DNA of 64,000 nucleotides from positions 252,966 to 316,965 of the forward strand of contig JANXDO010000002.1 of assembly GCA_025059375.1 (NCBI GenBank). Reading direction: 5' to 3'. Numbering within the stretch: position 1 is the first letter of the stretch; the number at the start of each line of letters is the position of its first letter. The notes beneath the pieces are model-generated. The model saw nothing but the letters and a program-made list of their open reading frames with translations. It searched no databases and was not told where the DNA came from. Positions 50,903 to 59,950 of this stretch are shown here, one piece after another. This stretch comes from Candidatus Nezhaarchaeota archaeon (GTDB taxonomy: Archaea; Thermoproteota; Methanomethylicia; Nezhaarchaeales; WYZ-LMO8). A program made the translations under genes and the position numbers.

Positions 50903-51724
50903 TCATATCTCCTTAAGGATGGCTTCAATGAGCTCAGCATAGAATTTAAAGCCTACTAGATTAATGCAAGGTGTTAGGCTTAGGCTTATTGGAGATATCG
51001 ATATGTAGCCTCTCCTAACTGCTTCTACATCTGTGTCTTCCGAGTCTTCAGGATATAGTGTGATGTCCCACTTAGCTATCCTATAACCCTCGATGGACTT
51101 CACATAGATGTCAGGATATCCCTTCTTAGATGGTTTAGTTATTTTAACCCCCTTTATGTCCTTACTGTAGCTGGGAACGTTAATTGATATTAGATCAACA
51201 CCATCGGGCATGCCTCTCCTAACTACATCTCGTGCAACGACTCGTGCTATCTTGGCAGCTAGTTTCAGACCTACATCCTCCAGTAACCTATCATTTATGC
51301 TATCATTAAATTCCCTGGCTACGCAGTAAGATATGGCTATTGACGGTATACCGTGGATTGCTGCCTCCATAGCAGCTCCTATCGTTCCAGAGTTTAGGAT
51401 GTCATCCACGCCTAGGTTTGGTCCAAGGTTTATGCCAGCTACGACTATGTCGGGCTTTCTCTCTAAGATTTTGTGCAATGCTATTAGGACGGCATCTGCT
51501 GGCGTTCCATCTAGTGCGTATGCATCACCACAATTCAATGATACCTTTTCGATTCTAATCACGTCGCCTACCGTTAAGGCCTTGCCTATCCCACTCCTTT
51601 CTCTTTTTGGGCCTACTACTACACAATCGAATTCTCCTTCAAGCTCCCTTCTCAAGGCGTGAAGGCCGATGGAGTGAATGCCATCATCATTGACCAGGAG
51701 AGCTAGTAGTCTCTCACTACTCAT
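50903..51724 (-). CDS. surE: 5'/3'-nucleotidase SurE
   Basis: A 273-residue SurE. The signature LLVNDDGIHSIGLHAL holds the metal-binding Asp pair, and GINLGPNLGVDDILNSGTIG follows with further ligands. It dephosphorylates nucleoside 5'- and 3'-monophosphates and acts in survival and nucleotide housekeeping. It overlaps the Sua5 gene by 4 bp. The protein is slightly longer than bacterial SurE, as is normal in archaea. Confidence 0.95.
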   Translation of the reverse strand: MSSERLLALLVNDDGIHSIGLHALRRELEGEFDCVVVGPKRERSGIGKALTVGDVIRIEKVSLNCGDAYALDGTPADAVLIALHKILERKPDIVVAGINLGPNLGVDDILNSGTIGAAMEAAIHGIPSIAISYCVAREFNDSINDRLLEDVGLKLAAKIARVVARDVVRRGMPDGVDLISINVPSYSKDIKGVKITKPSKKGYPDIYVKSIEGYRIAKWDITLYPEDSEDTDVEAVRRGYISISPISLSLTPCINLVGFKFYAELIEAILKEI

Positions 51725-52359
51725 AGTCTCAACACTCTTAGAATCTCCTCCACCCTTATTGCTCCCTCCCTGATAACCTTGACCTCACCATTCACCTCAA
51801 CGACGGTTGAGGGTTGACCTAATGGGCAGATACCACCGTCTATAGCAATCTCGACCTTATCTTTAGCCCATGAATAAGCTTTCTCGAAGTCCCCTGGAGC
51901 TGGCTCACCTGACCTATTAGCACTTGTACCGACTATTAACCCATTTATGCCCTCAGCTAGAATCCTAGCAACTGCGTGTCCAGGTATCCGTAAACCAACT
52001 TTCTGTAGGCCGAGTGTTATTGGGCTTGGAAGGCTTGTCTTTAGGGGTAATACTAGTGTCAGTGCTCCGGGCCAAAATGTTTTAATGAGCTTTTGAGCTT
52101 CCTGCGTAATTTCAGCTACTCGTTTTACTACTTCTATGCTAGATGCCAATAGAGGTAGAGGTTTACCCTCTCTGCCCTTTATTGATAGCAGCTTTGCGAG
52201 AGCCTCTTCATTTAGAGGATCACATCCAATGCCGTACACTGTGTCAGTAGGGTAGATTACTATTCCTCCATGCTTTAAGGCAGCGATAGCTGGCTCCAAA
52301 GTTTTTCTTAAATCGGTCTCATTCTTAATGTCCTTGACGTCTATAATGTGTGTCAACAC
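51721..52359 (-). CDS. L-threonylcarbamoyladenylate synthase (Sua5/YrdC domain)
   Basis: A 212-residue YrdC domain protein: GGIVIYPTDTVYGIGCDP and the KREGKPL-like GREGKPLPLLAS, then SANRSGEPAPGDF. It makes the threonylcarbamoyl-AMP used for t6A37 in tRNAs that read ANN codons. The additional Sua5 C-terminal domain is absent, so it is a YrdC-length form. It is translationally coupled to surE. Confidence 0.93.
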   Translation of the reverse strand: MLTHIIDVKDIKNETDLRKTLEPAIAALKHGGIVIYPTDTVYGIGCDPLNEEALAKLLSIKGREGKPLPLLASSIEVVKRVAEITQEAQKLIKTFWPGALTLVLPLKTSLPSPITLGLQKVGLRIPGHAVARILAEGINGLIVGTSANRSGEPAPGDFEKAYSWAKDKVEIAIDGGICPLGQPSTVVEVNGEVKVIREGAIRVEEILRVLRL

Positions 52360-52416
52360 TCATCAGCCTTATGCCCCTATAAGTAGGCTTTGCATTAAAG
52401 CTTTTCTTGAAGGGCT

Positions 52417-52809
52417 ATGAGGGGGGTCTCATCTTCGCTAGCTCTGCTGGCTTCAGTTATGGTTTTAATGGCTCAAATAAGCGTAAACATCGCTTTCATA
52501 GAAATTTTAGACGAAGAAGTCTTAAGGAGGTTAGACGATAGGGCTCACAAAGTTGAGGGTTTGGCCATGGTCCTAGCCTCTGACGGCTCATCTCTAGTAG
52601 TAGTTAATGGTCACGGAAGGGAGCTCTTCGTAACCGATTTAATCCTATACCATGTTAATGGTAGTGCACTTAGTCTCCAGGTCCCACTTAACATACCGCC
52701 AAATTCTGTGCTTAAGTATGATGTTGGACTACAACTTGCTGGCTACATAGCTGCACTAATCGAAGTCGAGGGTTATGGTCAATTCTTCATTCCAGTAAAT
52801 AGGTTCTAA
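52417..52809 (+). CDS. Small type IV pilin-like protein
   Basis: A 130-residue protein that starts MRGVSSSLALLASVMVLMAQ. This is a short basic leader, then a hydrophobic helix, as in class III signal peptides cut by a prepilin peptidase (probably after RG). The rest is beta-rich (VVVNGHGRELFVTDLIL; YGQFFIPVNRF). Stand-alone archaeal pilin-like proteins of this size are often adhesins. No other pilus genes are near. It ends 6 bp from the convergent TFB gene. Confidence 0.6.
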   Translation: MRGVSSSLALLASVMVLMAQISVNIAFIEILDEEVLRRLDDRAHKVEGLAMVLASDGSSLVVVNGHGRELFVTDLILYHVNGSALSLQVPLNIPPNSVLKYDVGLQLAGYIAALIEVEGYGQFFIPVNRF

Positions 52810-52814
52810 CTGAG

Positions 52815-53792
52815 TCAGGACGCTATCGGTATTTTGAGCTTTCTAATGAGTTCCTTGTACCTGTTCCTAACAGTAACCTCAGTTACTTGAGCTGCTCTAG
52901 CTATTTCCTTCTGAGTCTTTCTCTCACCTGTCTGAAGGGATGCTATGTATATTGCTGCCGCTGCTAAGCCGGCTGGATCTTTGCCTGCAGTTAAACCGGC
53001 TTTCCTTGCTTGTTGTATTATCTCAAGAGCCTTTCTTTGTAAGACGCCACTTAGGCCGAGAGCACTAACTATTCTGGGTACAAAGTCGACTGGATCTGAT
53101 ATGGGTATGCTAAGCCTTGCATATCTTAAGAGCAATCTGTAGCACCTTGCAACATCCTTCCTACCAGCTTTAGTGTAGTCTGCTATTTCATCAAGAGTTC
53201 TAGGTACTTTAAGCATTCTACATGCAGCATATATAGAGGCGGCCATAACAGACTCTATTGAGCGCCCCCTAACGAGTCCTGCTTTAACAGCTGCCTTATA
53301 TATCTTGAGAGACTCCTCCTTAACGTTTTGAGGTAAATTGAGCCTAAATGCTATCCGTTCAAGGTGATTAGCTGCTTGCTGTATGTTCCTATCTTGTGAG
53401 GTTTGAATTCTACTTCTTATCTGCCAACGTCGCCACCTAGACACCTCAAAGGCCTTCTGTGGGCTTAGCTTATGGCCTGTTGCATCCTTCCCAGACCACT
53501 GTATGACTGTTGGAGAGACCCCCTCAACTAGAGTGGAGGATATTGGTGGCCCAACCCTACCTCTCTTCTCCTTCTCTTCAGGTGTAAAAGCCCTCCACTC
53601 AGGTCCTTGATCAATAATCTTCTCATCTATTACTAGGCCACAGTTCATGCAGGTTAACTCGCCACGATCATAACTCCTAACAATATTCATGCTACCACAC
53701 TCAGGACAATGTTCAGTGGTCCTCCCACCAATAGGCTTTCCATTCTTAATAGTTGAGTTAACCTTCTCAACTGGTAACTTCTCTTGTGACAT
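52815..53792 (-). CDS. tfb: Transcription initiation factor IIB (TFB)
   Basis: A 325-residue TFB. The N-terminal zinc ribbon (CPECGSMN...CMNCGLV) at about residues 24-45 is followed by the B-reader and linker and two cyclin-like repeats (about 125-220 and 225-320), each with the expected helical pattern. TFB bridges TBP-bound TATA boxes to RNA polymerase. About 20 extra residues precede the ribbon. The 5' side faces a 1.5-kb gap. Confidence 0.97.
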   Translation of the reverse strand: MSQEKLPVEKVNSTIKNGKPIGGRTTEHCPECGSMNIVRSYDRGELTCMNCGLVIDEKIIDQGPEWRAFTPEEKEKRGRVGPPISSTLVEGVSPTVIQWSGKDATGHKLSPQKAFEVSRWRRWQIRSRIQTSQDRNIQQAANHLERIAFRLNLPQNVKEESLKIYKAAVKAGLVRGRSIESVMAASIYAACRMLKVPRTLDEIADYTKAGRKDVARCYRLLLRYARLSIPISDPVDFVPRIVSALGLSGVLQRKALEIIQQARKAGLTAGKDPAGLAAAAIYIASLQTGERKTQKEIARAAQVTEVTVRNRYKELIRKLKIPIAS

Positions 53793-53939
53793 AATTCCTA
53801 ACCTCCAAATAAGTTTAAGATTTTACTTGTAAGCAAGCTAACCACTAATAACCTGGCATGATCGCATATCATAAAGGCCTGGTATTTAAATCTTTTAAGA
53901 GAAGAATTTATATTTAGGATTAATATATTTTTCGCCTCT

Positions 53940-53956
53940 CCCTTCCTAAGGAAGGG
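53940..53956. other. 17-bp near-perfect palindrome/hairpin
   Basis: CCCTTCCTAAGGAAGGG: eight paired bases each side of a single A. It is GC-rich in an AT-rich surround and follows AT-rich TATA-like sequence by about 20-30 bp. It could be the 5' hairpin of a small RNA, a terminator-like stem, or a protein binding site. Confidence 0.4.
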
Positions 53957-54126
53957 ACGGTAAGGTTATGAGACTTTCTTTTAATGCTAAAAGGTTCGTA
54001 GCTGAACAAACTTTAGATCTTTTTAGAGAAACCTAAAGAATAGTAGAGGAAGAACCCGTTCCATCAGGCGGATGCCAGGAGAAACAATCCTTGAAGGGTT
54101 GGTGAGGGCGAAGGGCATTGCCCCCA

Positions 54127-54273
54127 ATGGTGGTTGACCATGTTGTTGCCTATGTTAGGCTGATTGAATCGGCAATCTACGATGAGGTGCACCTTTTAGT
54201 GCCCGGGACGGTTATAACTGCTTTATGCAAAGTTGAAGTGTGGGTAATTAAAGAGGCATTTAAGGATGAATAA
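54127..54273 (+). CDS. Possible 48-residue protein or gene remnant
   Basis: A short frame (MVVDHVVAYVRLIESAIYDE...) with reasonable composition and an ATG start. A frame just upstream (MPGETILEGLVRAKG, ending about 54130) could be its former N-terminal part, so the two may be pieces of one decayed or frameshifted small gene. No family was recognised. Confidence 0.2.
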   Translation: MVVDHVVAYVRLIESAIYDEVHLLVPGTVITALCKVEVWVIKEAFKDE

Positions 54274-55266
54274 CCTAGATTGATGAGAAGGGGTGCTTTA
54301 TCTTTTTGGATGTTATTAATAGCCTACGTCTTAAGAGGTTTTGATGAAGATGTCGCAGGAATCAGTTTACCCATTTTAAGTTAGACTTATGGATGATAGT
54401 TGTTATAGTAAAAAAATAATTCTAACATGCTTCACAATAGTCGTAGGTGATTAGGCAAAAACCTTCAACCTATAATAGATAAATTAAAAGGGAGACTAGA
54501 GGTAAAAGGCGTAACGGGAAACCTCTGGAAAATTCTTTAAAGCAGAATCTTCATAGTAATAGAAAGTTTTTATAAATTTTTGGCTTATAGCCGATTTGCC
54601 GGTACATGTATATACGGTAAGGAGCTTTTAGAAGGTATCACAAGATTTGCAATAGATAATAATCTAAACATTCTTAAACTCGCTTCTTCATGATCCAAGA
54701 ACACTCTTATGTAAACAGGAACTACTTAGCTTTATGGGAAGCTAGAACTAAGGGTTTTGGTATAGGATTCTCTGTGACAGTAATACGCTTATGAGCTGCT
54801 ACCCCCTCCACTAAATATTTCTCAAGTTCCTTCTCATGAAGTTCTAGCCCTTAATCCTTTTAATTCTTTTCCAACTTCCTTATTCTCTGACAATCTTACT
54901 TTTCAGATTTAGGATCTATACTGAGTAGGCTTCTTGCTATATTTTTTAGGATTTTCCTCCTTATTTATGACTAGAGAATCTTTCTAGCTATTTCTGTAAT
55001 TGGAGGAAAAGTTCGCATCTTTTGTATACTTCACACTTCATTGGAAAGTAGCTCGACTAAATCTTTTAGAAGAGTTTTCTAGAGCTTTTAACAAAATTAT
55101 GCAGGTGTGTTTTAAGTAGTTATGACGGTCCTTTTACCTCTCTAAACTTTTAACTCATTAAAAAACCGAATTCTAACCTCTGCACAATCTTCATGTAACA
55201 TCAGGGAACTCTTTTAAAATGAGCATGCTCTATAGCTAAACTCCAAGGCTTATCAAGAGAAAGAGG

Positions 55267-55273
55267 TATATAA
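55267..55273 (+). promoter_or_regulatory. TATA box for tRNA-Arg
   Basis: TATATAA, 27 bases before the first base of tRNA-Arg, at the spacing expected of an archaeal box A. Confidence 0.65.
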
Positions 55274-55293
55274 ATGTCCGGAGAGGAAAAATC

Positions 55294-55393
55294 GGGCCCG
55301 TAGCGCAGCCCGGATAGCGCGGCGACAACCGTTAAAGTTGCCGTAGGCCTCCTAAGCCGTCGGTCGTGGGTTCAAATCCCACCGGGCCCGCCA
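55294..55393 (+). tRNA. tRNA-Arg (anticodon CCT) with a non-canonical intron, CCA encoded
   Basis: The acceptor stem GGGCCCG pairs with CGGGCCC, the T stem GTGGG with CCCAC around TTCAAAT, and the D stem GCGC with GCGC. The loop CTCCTAA gives anticodon CCT. The 5' strand of the anticodon stem is only complete if 22 bases (55325-55346, or one base earlier) are removed. That places an intron at about position 29/30 and not the usual 37/38. The intron arm can fold as GGCGAC/GTTGCC. Mature length is 78 nt with CCA. Confidence 0.92.
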
Positions 55394-55666
55394 CCATAAG
55401 TTTCAGGGTAAATGATTAAACCGCTTTTAGCCTTAGTCAAAGACGTAATTAAATGGGTGTTTGAGTTATGATTTAGTAGCTTGTCGAAAAGCCTCTATTA
55501 CGACTTTAAGACTTTAACTAAGTGCAGAGCCTGAGTAGAGAGTCTACCCTTAATCTATGGGCGTTTAAGCGCGGATGACATTTATTAAAGGTGCTTGCCG
55601 AGGAAGTAGGATCAAGACTTGTTGGTTATCAATCTTGGCGGCAAATAGGTGTGAGAAAAAGAGAGA

Positions 55667-57370
55667 TTAAGTTTTAGTGGCTGTCTTTTTCAGTTCCTCC
55701 TCTCTTAGGACTCTACGAAGAACCTTACCGACAGCGGATAATGGAAGTTCCTTCCTAATCTCTAACTCTCTAATTGCCTTGTATGGTGCGACCCTCTCAT
55801 TTACGAACTTCATGAGCTCCTCGGCTGTTGCTGTCATACCTTCTTTAAGGACTACAAATGCCTTTGGAATTTCACCTGCAACTGGATCTGGTTTACCGAT
55901 TACAGCACATAGCTTTACAGCTGGATGCTCGTATAGTATGTCTTCAAGCTCTCTCGCAAAGACGCTATAGCCTTTGTACTTAATGAGGTCCTTCTTGCGA
56001 TCCACTATGTAGAAGTAACCGTCCTCATCCATTTTTGCAATGTCGCCGGTGTAGAGCCAGCCATTTCTTAAAGTTTGGGCGGTCTCCTCAGGCCTCTTCC
56101 AGTAGCCCTTCATAACTTGAGGCCCTCTAACTATTAACTCTCCCACCTCACCTGGTGGGAGCTCTCTTTCACCTGTTTCTAAGTCAACTATTTTAGCATC
56201 TGTATCGGGCCATGGTATTCCTATGGAGCCTACCTTTACAGTCTTCATGGTTCTATCAAGGGGGTTAGAATGCGTCACAGGTGAAGTCTCTGTGAGCCCA
56301 TACCCCTCAACTAAGACAGCGTTTGTGAGCTCCATGAACTTCTTCTGAATCTCAGGTGGAAGTGGTGCTGCACCGGATATGCAGAATTTTATTGAAGTTA
56401 AATCGTACTTTTTAACGTCTGGATGAGACAACAACATAGCGTACATGACTGGCACGCCACAGAATATTGTTACCTTGTACTTTTCAATGGCTTGCAGAAC
56501 CTGTACAACGTCAAAGCGTGGCAATAAAACTATCGTTCCGCCAAAAGCCATTGGAGCGTTCATAGAGGTTGTCATGCCATAGCTGTGGAAGAGTGGAAGT
56601 ACTGTAAGGACTACTTCTCCAACCTCCTCCTTAGCCTGCAGCCACTCTACACACATTAGAGCGTTTGCAACAAGGTTCATGTGGGTTAGCATAGTCCCCT
56701 TGGGAAGACCTGTAGTTCCACCCGTGTACAGCAAGCAGGCTAGGTCCTCCTTAGGGTTAATCTCAACTTTTAGCGGCTTAGCCTCATAGCGTGCTATCAG
56801 TTCTTTGAAGAAGTAGACGTTGGCCCTGCGCTCAACCTTTTGTGATGGGATCTTCTTAAGTAGTGAGCCTAGGAATGCCTTGAATCTTGGCATGTAGTCC
56901 TTTATGCTTCCAACTATTACATTTCGAAGCTTCGTTCTCCCACATACCTTTTCAACTAGAGGGTATAGTAAATCTAATGTGACGATGGTTTCAGATTCAG
57001 AATCGTTAATTTGATACTCAAGCTCACGCTCTCTAGCAAGTGGGCTAATGGCTGTAATAACGCCACCAGCTTTCAATGTTCCATAGTATGCAATTACAAA
57101 GTTAGGACAGTTTGGTAAGAATAGAGCAACTCTATCTCCCTTATTTACGCCTAGATCAGCTAAGGCTGTTGCAAACTTATCAGTAAGAGCGTCAAGCTCC
57201 TTAAATGTTATCTTGCGATCAAAGTAGATTATAGCCGTTCTGTTCGGGAACTTTCGAGCTGCCTCCCTTAAGAGCTCGTGGAGGGGTTTATCTGGATAAT
57301 CTATGTGCTTCCTGACACCTGGAGGGTAGAACTTGAACCACGGCCTATCTTCAGGTACCTGTCCCCCCAT
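55667..57370 (-). CDS. Long-chain acyl-CoA synthetase (AMP-forming)
   Basis: A 567-residue ANL-superfamily enzyme. Motifs in order: LLYTGGTTGLPKGTMLTH (P-loop, A3), GYGLTETSPVTHSNPL (A5), YTGDIAKMDEDGYFYIVDR (A7/A8) and the catalytic Lys in SAVGKVLRRVL. It activates fatty or aryl acids to CoA esters. It is the most downstream gene of a six-gene minus-strand fatty-acid oxidation cluster. The chain length of its substrate is not clear from sequence. Confidence 0.93.
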   Translation of the reverse strand: MGGQVPEDRPWFKFYPPGVRKHIDYPDKPLHELLREAARKFPNRTAIIYFDRKITFKELDALTDKFATALADLGVNKGDRVALFLPNCPNFVIAYYGTLKAGGVITAISPLARERELEYQINDSESETIVTLDLLYPLVEKVCGRTKLRNVIVGSIKDYMPRFKAFLGSLLKKIPSQKVERRANVYFFKELIARYEAKPLKVEINPKEDLACLLYTGGTTGLPKGTMLTHMNLVANALMCVEWLQAKEEVGEVVLTVLPLFHSYGMTTSMNAPMAFGGTIVLLPRFDVVQVLQAIEKYKVTIFCGVPVMYAMLLSHPDVKKYDLTSIKFCISGAAPLPPEIQKKFMELTNAVLVEGYGLTETSPVTHSNPLDRTMKTVKVGSIGIPWPDTDAKIVDLETGERELPPGEVGELIVRGPQVMKGYWKRPEETAQTLRNGWLYTGDIAKMDEDGYFYIVDRKKDLIKYKGYSVFARELEDILYEHPAVKLCAVIGKPDPVAGEIPKAFVVLKEGMTATAEELMKFVNERVAPYKAIRELEIRKELPLSAVGKVLRRVLREEELKKTATKT

Positions 57371-57456
57371 CTTAATCCCCTAATGTTCAATTATGTAGAT
57401 CCAACCTCAATAAAAAAGGAAGGGTTTGAGGAGTAGTTAAGGTTTCCTTTTATCCT

Positions 57457-57888
57457 CTATGTGGGTTTAGTGAAAACGTATATTGGAGTTCCATCAGGGG
57501 TAGTCGTCGCGGTTAGCTTGGCCTTCATGCCCACCTTAATCTCTGAGGGTCTGAACCCTGTTAACCATGCAAGTACTCGAACACCATCCTTCAGTGTACC
57601 AATGGCTACGGTGTAGGGTCTTTCATGCTGAAAGGTTAGTGGCCTAATCACTACGTGTGTAAATGTTTCGATCGTTGCTTCACCGCTGAGTTCGATCCAC
57701 TCCATGTCTGATGATAGGCACTCACCGCAGTCTGCAGCTGGTGGAAAGTAAATCTTTCCACACTTCTTACACTTCGTAGCCATAACCTTGCCTTGCTTAA
57801 GTCCTTCCCAGAATGGTAAAGTCTTACTTATAGGTATGTCTTGTGCAACTTTTATCTCTCTTGATCTTATTGCCGGCATGGAAGCCAT
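57457..57888 (-). CDS. DUF35 OB-fold acyl-CoA-associated protein with zinc ribbon
   Basis: About 143 residues from the ATG at 57888, which has GGAGG seven bases upstream; an earlier start at 57921 would overlap the thiolase. A rubredoxin-like zinc ribbon (CKKCGKIYFPPAADCGEC) precedes the OB-fold. DUF35 proteins bind acyl-CoA and tie thiolases to partner enzymes. It lies 5 bp after the thiolase gene, as usual for archaeal thiolase-DUF35 pairs. Confidence 0.92.
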   Translation of the reverse strand: MASMPAIRSREIKVAQDIPISKTLPFWEGLKQGKVMATKCKKCGKIYFPPAADCGECLSSDMEWIELSGEATIETFTHVVIRPLTFQHERPYTVAIGTLKDGVRVLAWLTGFRPSEIKVGMKAKLTATTTPDGTPIYVFTKPT

Positions 57889-57893
57889 ACCTT

Positions 57894-59066
57894 TTACCTC
57901 CTCAAGATGGTGACGTAGCAATAGTGACCTGTTCCACCTACATTATGGGCTAGACCGATGTAATTCTTCATGGGTACCTGTCTACTTCTTTCTACAGCTT
58001 CTCCTCTCAATTGCTTTGTTAACTCATATATCATAGCACATCCTGTTGCACCTATAGGGTGGCCTTTAGCCTTTAAGCCGCCATCAACATTCACTGGGAT
58101 TTTTCCACCTATCTCAGTTTGACCTTCTCGAATTAATTTGGCGCCTTCACCCTTCTTGCAGAAGCCAAGATCCTCGTAGGCCATTATTTCAGCTATGGTG
58201 AAGCAGTCGTGGACCAAAGCTACATCAAGTTGATCTGGCGTAATGTTAGCCAGCCTGTAAGCCATTTGAGCAGCCTTAACTGTTGAGTCCAATCCCACGT
58301 AATCGCGCCTCTTGCTTAAATTAGCTGTCCCACAAGCATAACCTACTGCAGAAACCCAAACTGGGTCTTCAACTTTAAGTTCCTTTACTTTATCCTCTGA
58401 TGCAAGGATTACAGCGGCCGCTCCATCAGATATCGGGCAACAGTCATAGAGCTTTAGGGGTGCAGCAATAACTGGCGAGGATAGTGCTTCTTCAACTGTT
58501 ACTTTATTTCGAAGGTGAGCTATGGGGTTCATGGACGCATACTTATGGTTTTTAACGGCGACTAATGCTAGGTCCTCTTCTGTTGTACCGTATTTAGCCA
58601 TGTGAGCAGTTGCGTGTAGAGCATAGTAGCCTGGGAATGTTAAGCCAAAGAGATGGAACTCCCATAAGTAATAGCCGGATCTTCCAATGAACTCGACCAT
58701 TGTTGGTGTGTCGATTTGCCTCATCTTCTCGACGCCAATGGCCAAGGCTATGTCTGCTTGCCCGCTTGCTACAGTCCAATAAGCTGTTGCAAAGGCTGCA
58801 CTTCCAGAAGCACAAGCAGCTTCACTGCGCAGGAGACCTGCACCTGTCAAGCCACAGTACTCTGATACAACTACTGCAGGGAGGTTCTCTTCATACCATG
58901 CTCCTGCTCCAGCAGAAGATAGAGCTACAAACTCTACGTCTTTAGGAGTTATCCCAGCATCTTCAATAGCGGGTTTGAAAGCTTCAAAAGCTAGCTCTGA
59001 AATGGTTACATCACTTCTATTGCCAAACTTTGAGCAACCAACACCAATGACTGCTACCCTCTTCAC
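57894..59066 (-). CDS. Thiolase-family acetyl-CoA acyltransferase (SCP-x-like)
   Basis: A 390-residue thiolase. The nucleophile Cys is in SEAACASGSAAFATA, HDCFTIAEIMAYED follows, and the His of GHPIGATGC is present. The C-terminal region (VGGTGHYCYVTIL) departs from the CxG of bacterial thiolases, as in archaeal enzymes of the SCP-x type. In this cluster it probably cleaves 3-ketoacyl-CoA. In many archaea the same pair feeds HMG-CoA synthase, but that gene is not adjacent here. Confidence 0.93.
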   Translation of the reverse strand: MKRVAVIGVGCSKFGNRSDVTISELAFEAFKPAIEDAGITPKDVEFVALSSAGAGAWYEENLPAVVVSEYCGLTGAGLLRSEAACASGSAAFATAYWTVASGQADIALAIGVEKMRQIDTPTMVEFIGRSGYYLWEFHLFGLTFPGYYALHATAHMAKYGTTEEDLALVAVKNHKYASMNPIAHLRNKVTVEEALSSPVIAAPLKLYDCCPISDGAAAVILASEDKVKELKVEDPVWVSAVGYACGTANLSKRRDYVGLDSTVKAAQMAYRLANITPDQLDVALVHDCFTIAEIMAYEDLGFCKKGEGAKLIREGQTEIGGKIPVNVDGGLKAKGHPIGATGCAMIYELTKQLRGEAVERSRQVPMKNYIGLAHNVGGTGHYCYVTILRR

Positions 59067-59117
59067 TTCACATCACCCCCCAGAGAGATTAAGTTTAGAC
59101 ATGAAAGAGATTTAAGT

Positions 59118-59906
59118 TTATTTTCCTTTGAATGCTGGTTTTCGTCTCATCATGAATGCTTCTATTCCCTCTTTCAAGTCCTCTGTGGAGAAGACTAAGC
59201 CCATGTAGGCTGACTCTAGACGCTGACCTACTTCGAGAGGGACTTGTGACCCGAAGTTTAAGGCTTGTTTAGCATACTTCATAGCTATTGGTGGACCCTC
59301 GCTTAGCCTCTTAGCAAGTTCAAGAGCTTCATCTCTAAGCTTCTCATAGGGTACAACCTTGTGAACTAAGCCCATTTTGAGGGCTTCATCAGCTTTAACT
59401 CGTGTTCCAAGCATTATCATTTCTTTAGCCTTTGCTAAACCTACTACCCTTACAAGCCTTTGAGTTCCACCCCAACCTGGTAGGAGGCCTAGATTTATCT
59501 CTGGCTGTCCAAGCTCGGCATGCTCAGCAGCTATTCTAAAGTCGCATGCTAAGGCTAACTCCAGTCCACCTCCTAAAGCGAATCCATTTATGGCTGCTAT
59601 GACTGGTTTGGACATGGCTTCTATCTTGCTGAAAACCATCTGCCCCATTCTGGAGGCCATTTCAGCTAGTGTTGGTGTAGCTCTCGGGAAGGCAGTAATG
59701 TCCGCGCCAGCGCTAAAGGCTCTGTCACCTTCACCAGTTATTACTACGCACCTTATCGATGGATCTCTTTCAGCAGTATCTAATGCATCTGCGAGCTCCT
59801 CCAGCATGACGTCATTAAAGGCGTTGAGCCTGTGCGGACGATTAAGAACTATCCATAGTATGCTGTCTTCTCTCTCAATCTTTAAGGTCTCATAGGCCTT
59901 ACTCAT
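59118..59906 (-). CDS. Enoyl-CoA hydratase
   Basis: A 262-residue crotonase. The oxyanion-hole segment FSAGADITAF and NGFALGGGLELALACDFRIA are clear. The hydratase glutamates fit: one in GGLELALAC and one in LGQPEINLGLLPG. It hydrates trans-2-enoyl-CoA to 3-hydroxyacyl-CoA. It sits between the thiolase and the acyl-CoA dehydrogenase on one strand, with gaps of about 45-50 bp. Confidence 0.93.
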   Translation of the reverse strand: MSKAYETLKIEREDSILWIVLNRPHRLNAFNDVMLEELADALDTAERDPSIRCVVITGEGDRAFSAGADITAFPRATPTLAEMASRMGQMVFSKIEAMSKPVIAAINGFALGGGLELALACDFRIAAEHAELGQPEINLGLLPGWGGTQRLVRVVGLAKAKEMIMLGTRVKADEALKMGLVHKVVPYEKLRDEALELAKRLSEGPPIAMKYAKQALNFGSQVPLEVGQRLESAYMGLVFSTEDLKEGIEAFMMRRKPAFKGK

Positions 59907-59950
59907 CCATCCTCACCAACATTCTTTCTTAAGTTTAAAACTTTTAAAAT

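Larger units (their letters stand above)
53793..55293. other. 1.5-kb AT-rich region without convincing genes
   Basis: No frame over 60 residues exists on either strand. It includes TFB upstream sequence, TATA-like ATTTATATTT near 53905, a strong short hairpin at 53940-53956 and several short frames that look like leftovers of coding DNA. Examples are 54127-54273 (48 residues) and 54283-54384 (33 residues, hydrophobic). From about 54400 to 55250 it is very AT-rich. No tRNA, rRNA or CRISPR was seen. Confidence 0.5.

Noticed and set aside
54127-54384. Toxin-antitoxin pair in the gene-poor region
   Set aside because: Frames are short, broken and do not match a recognised toxin or antitoxin pattern.
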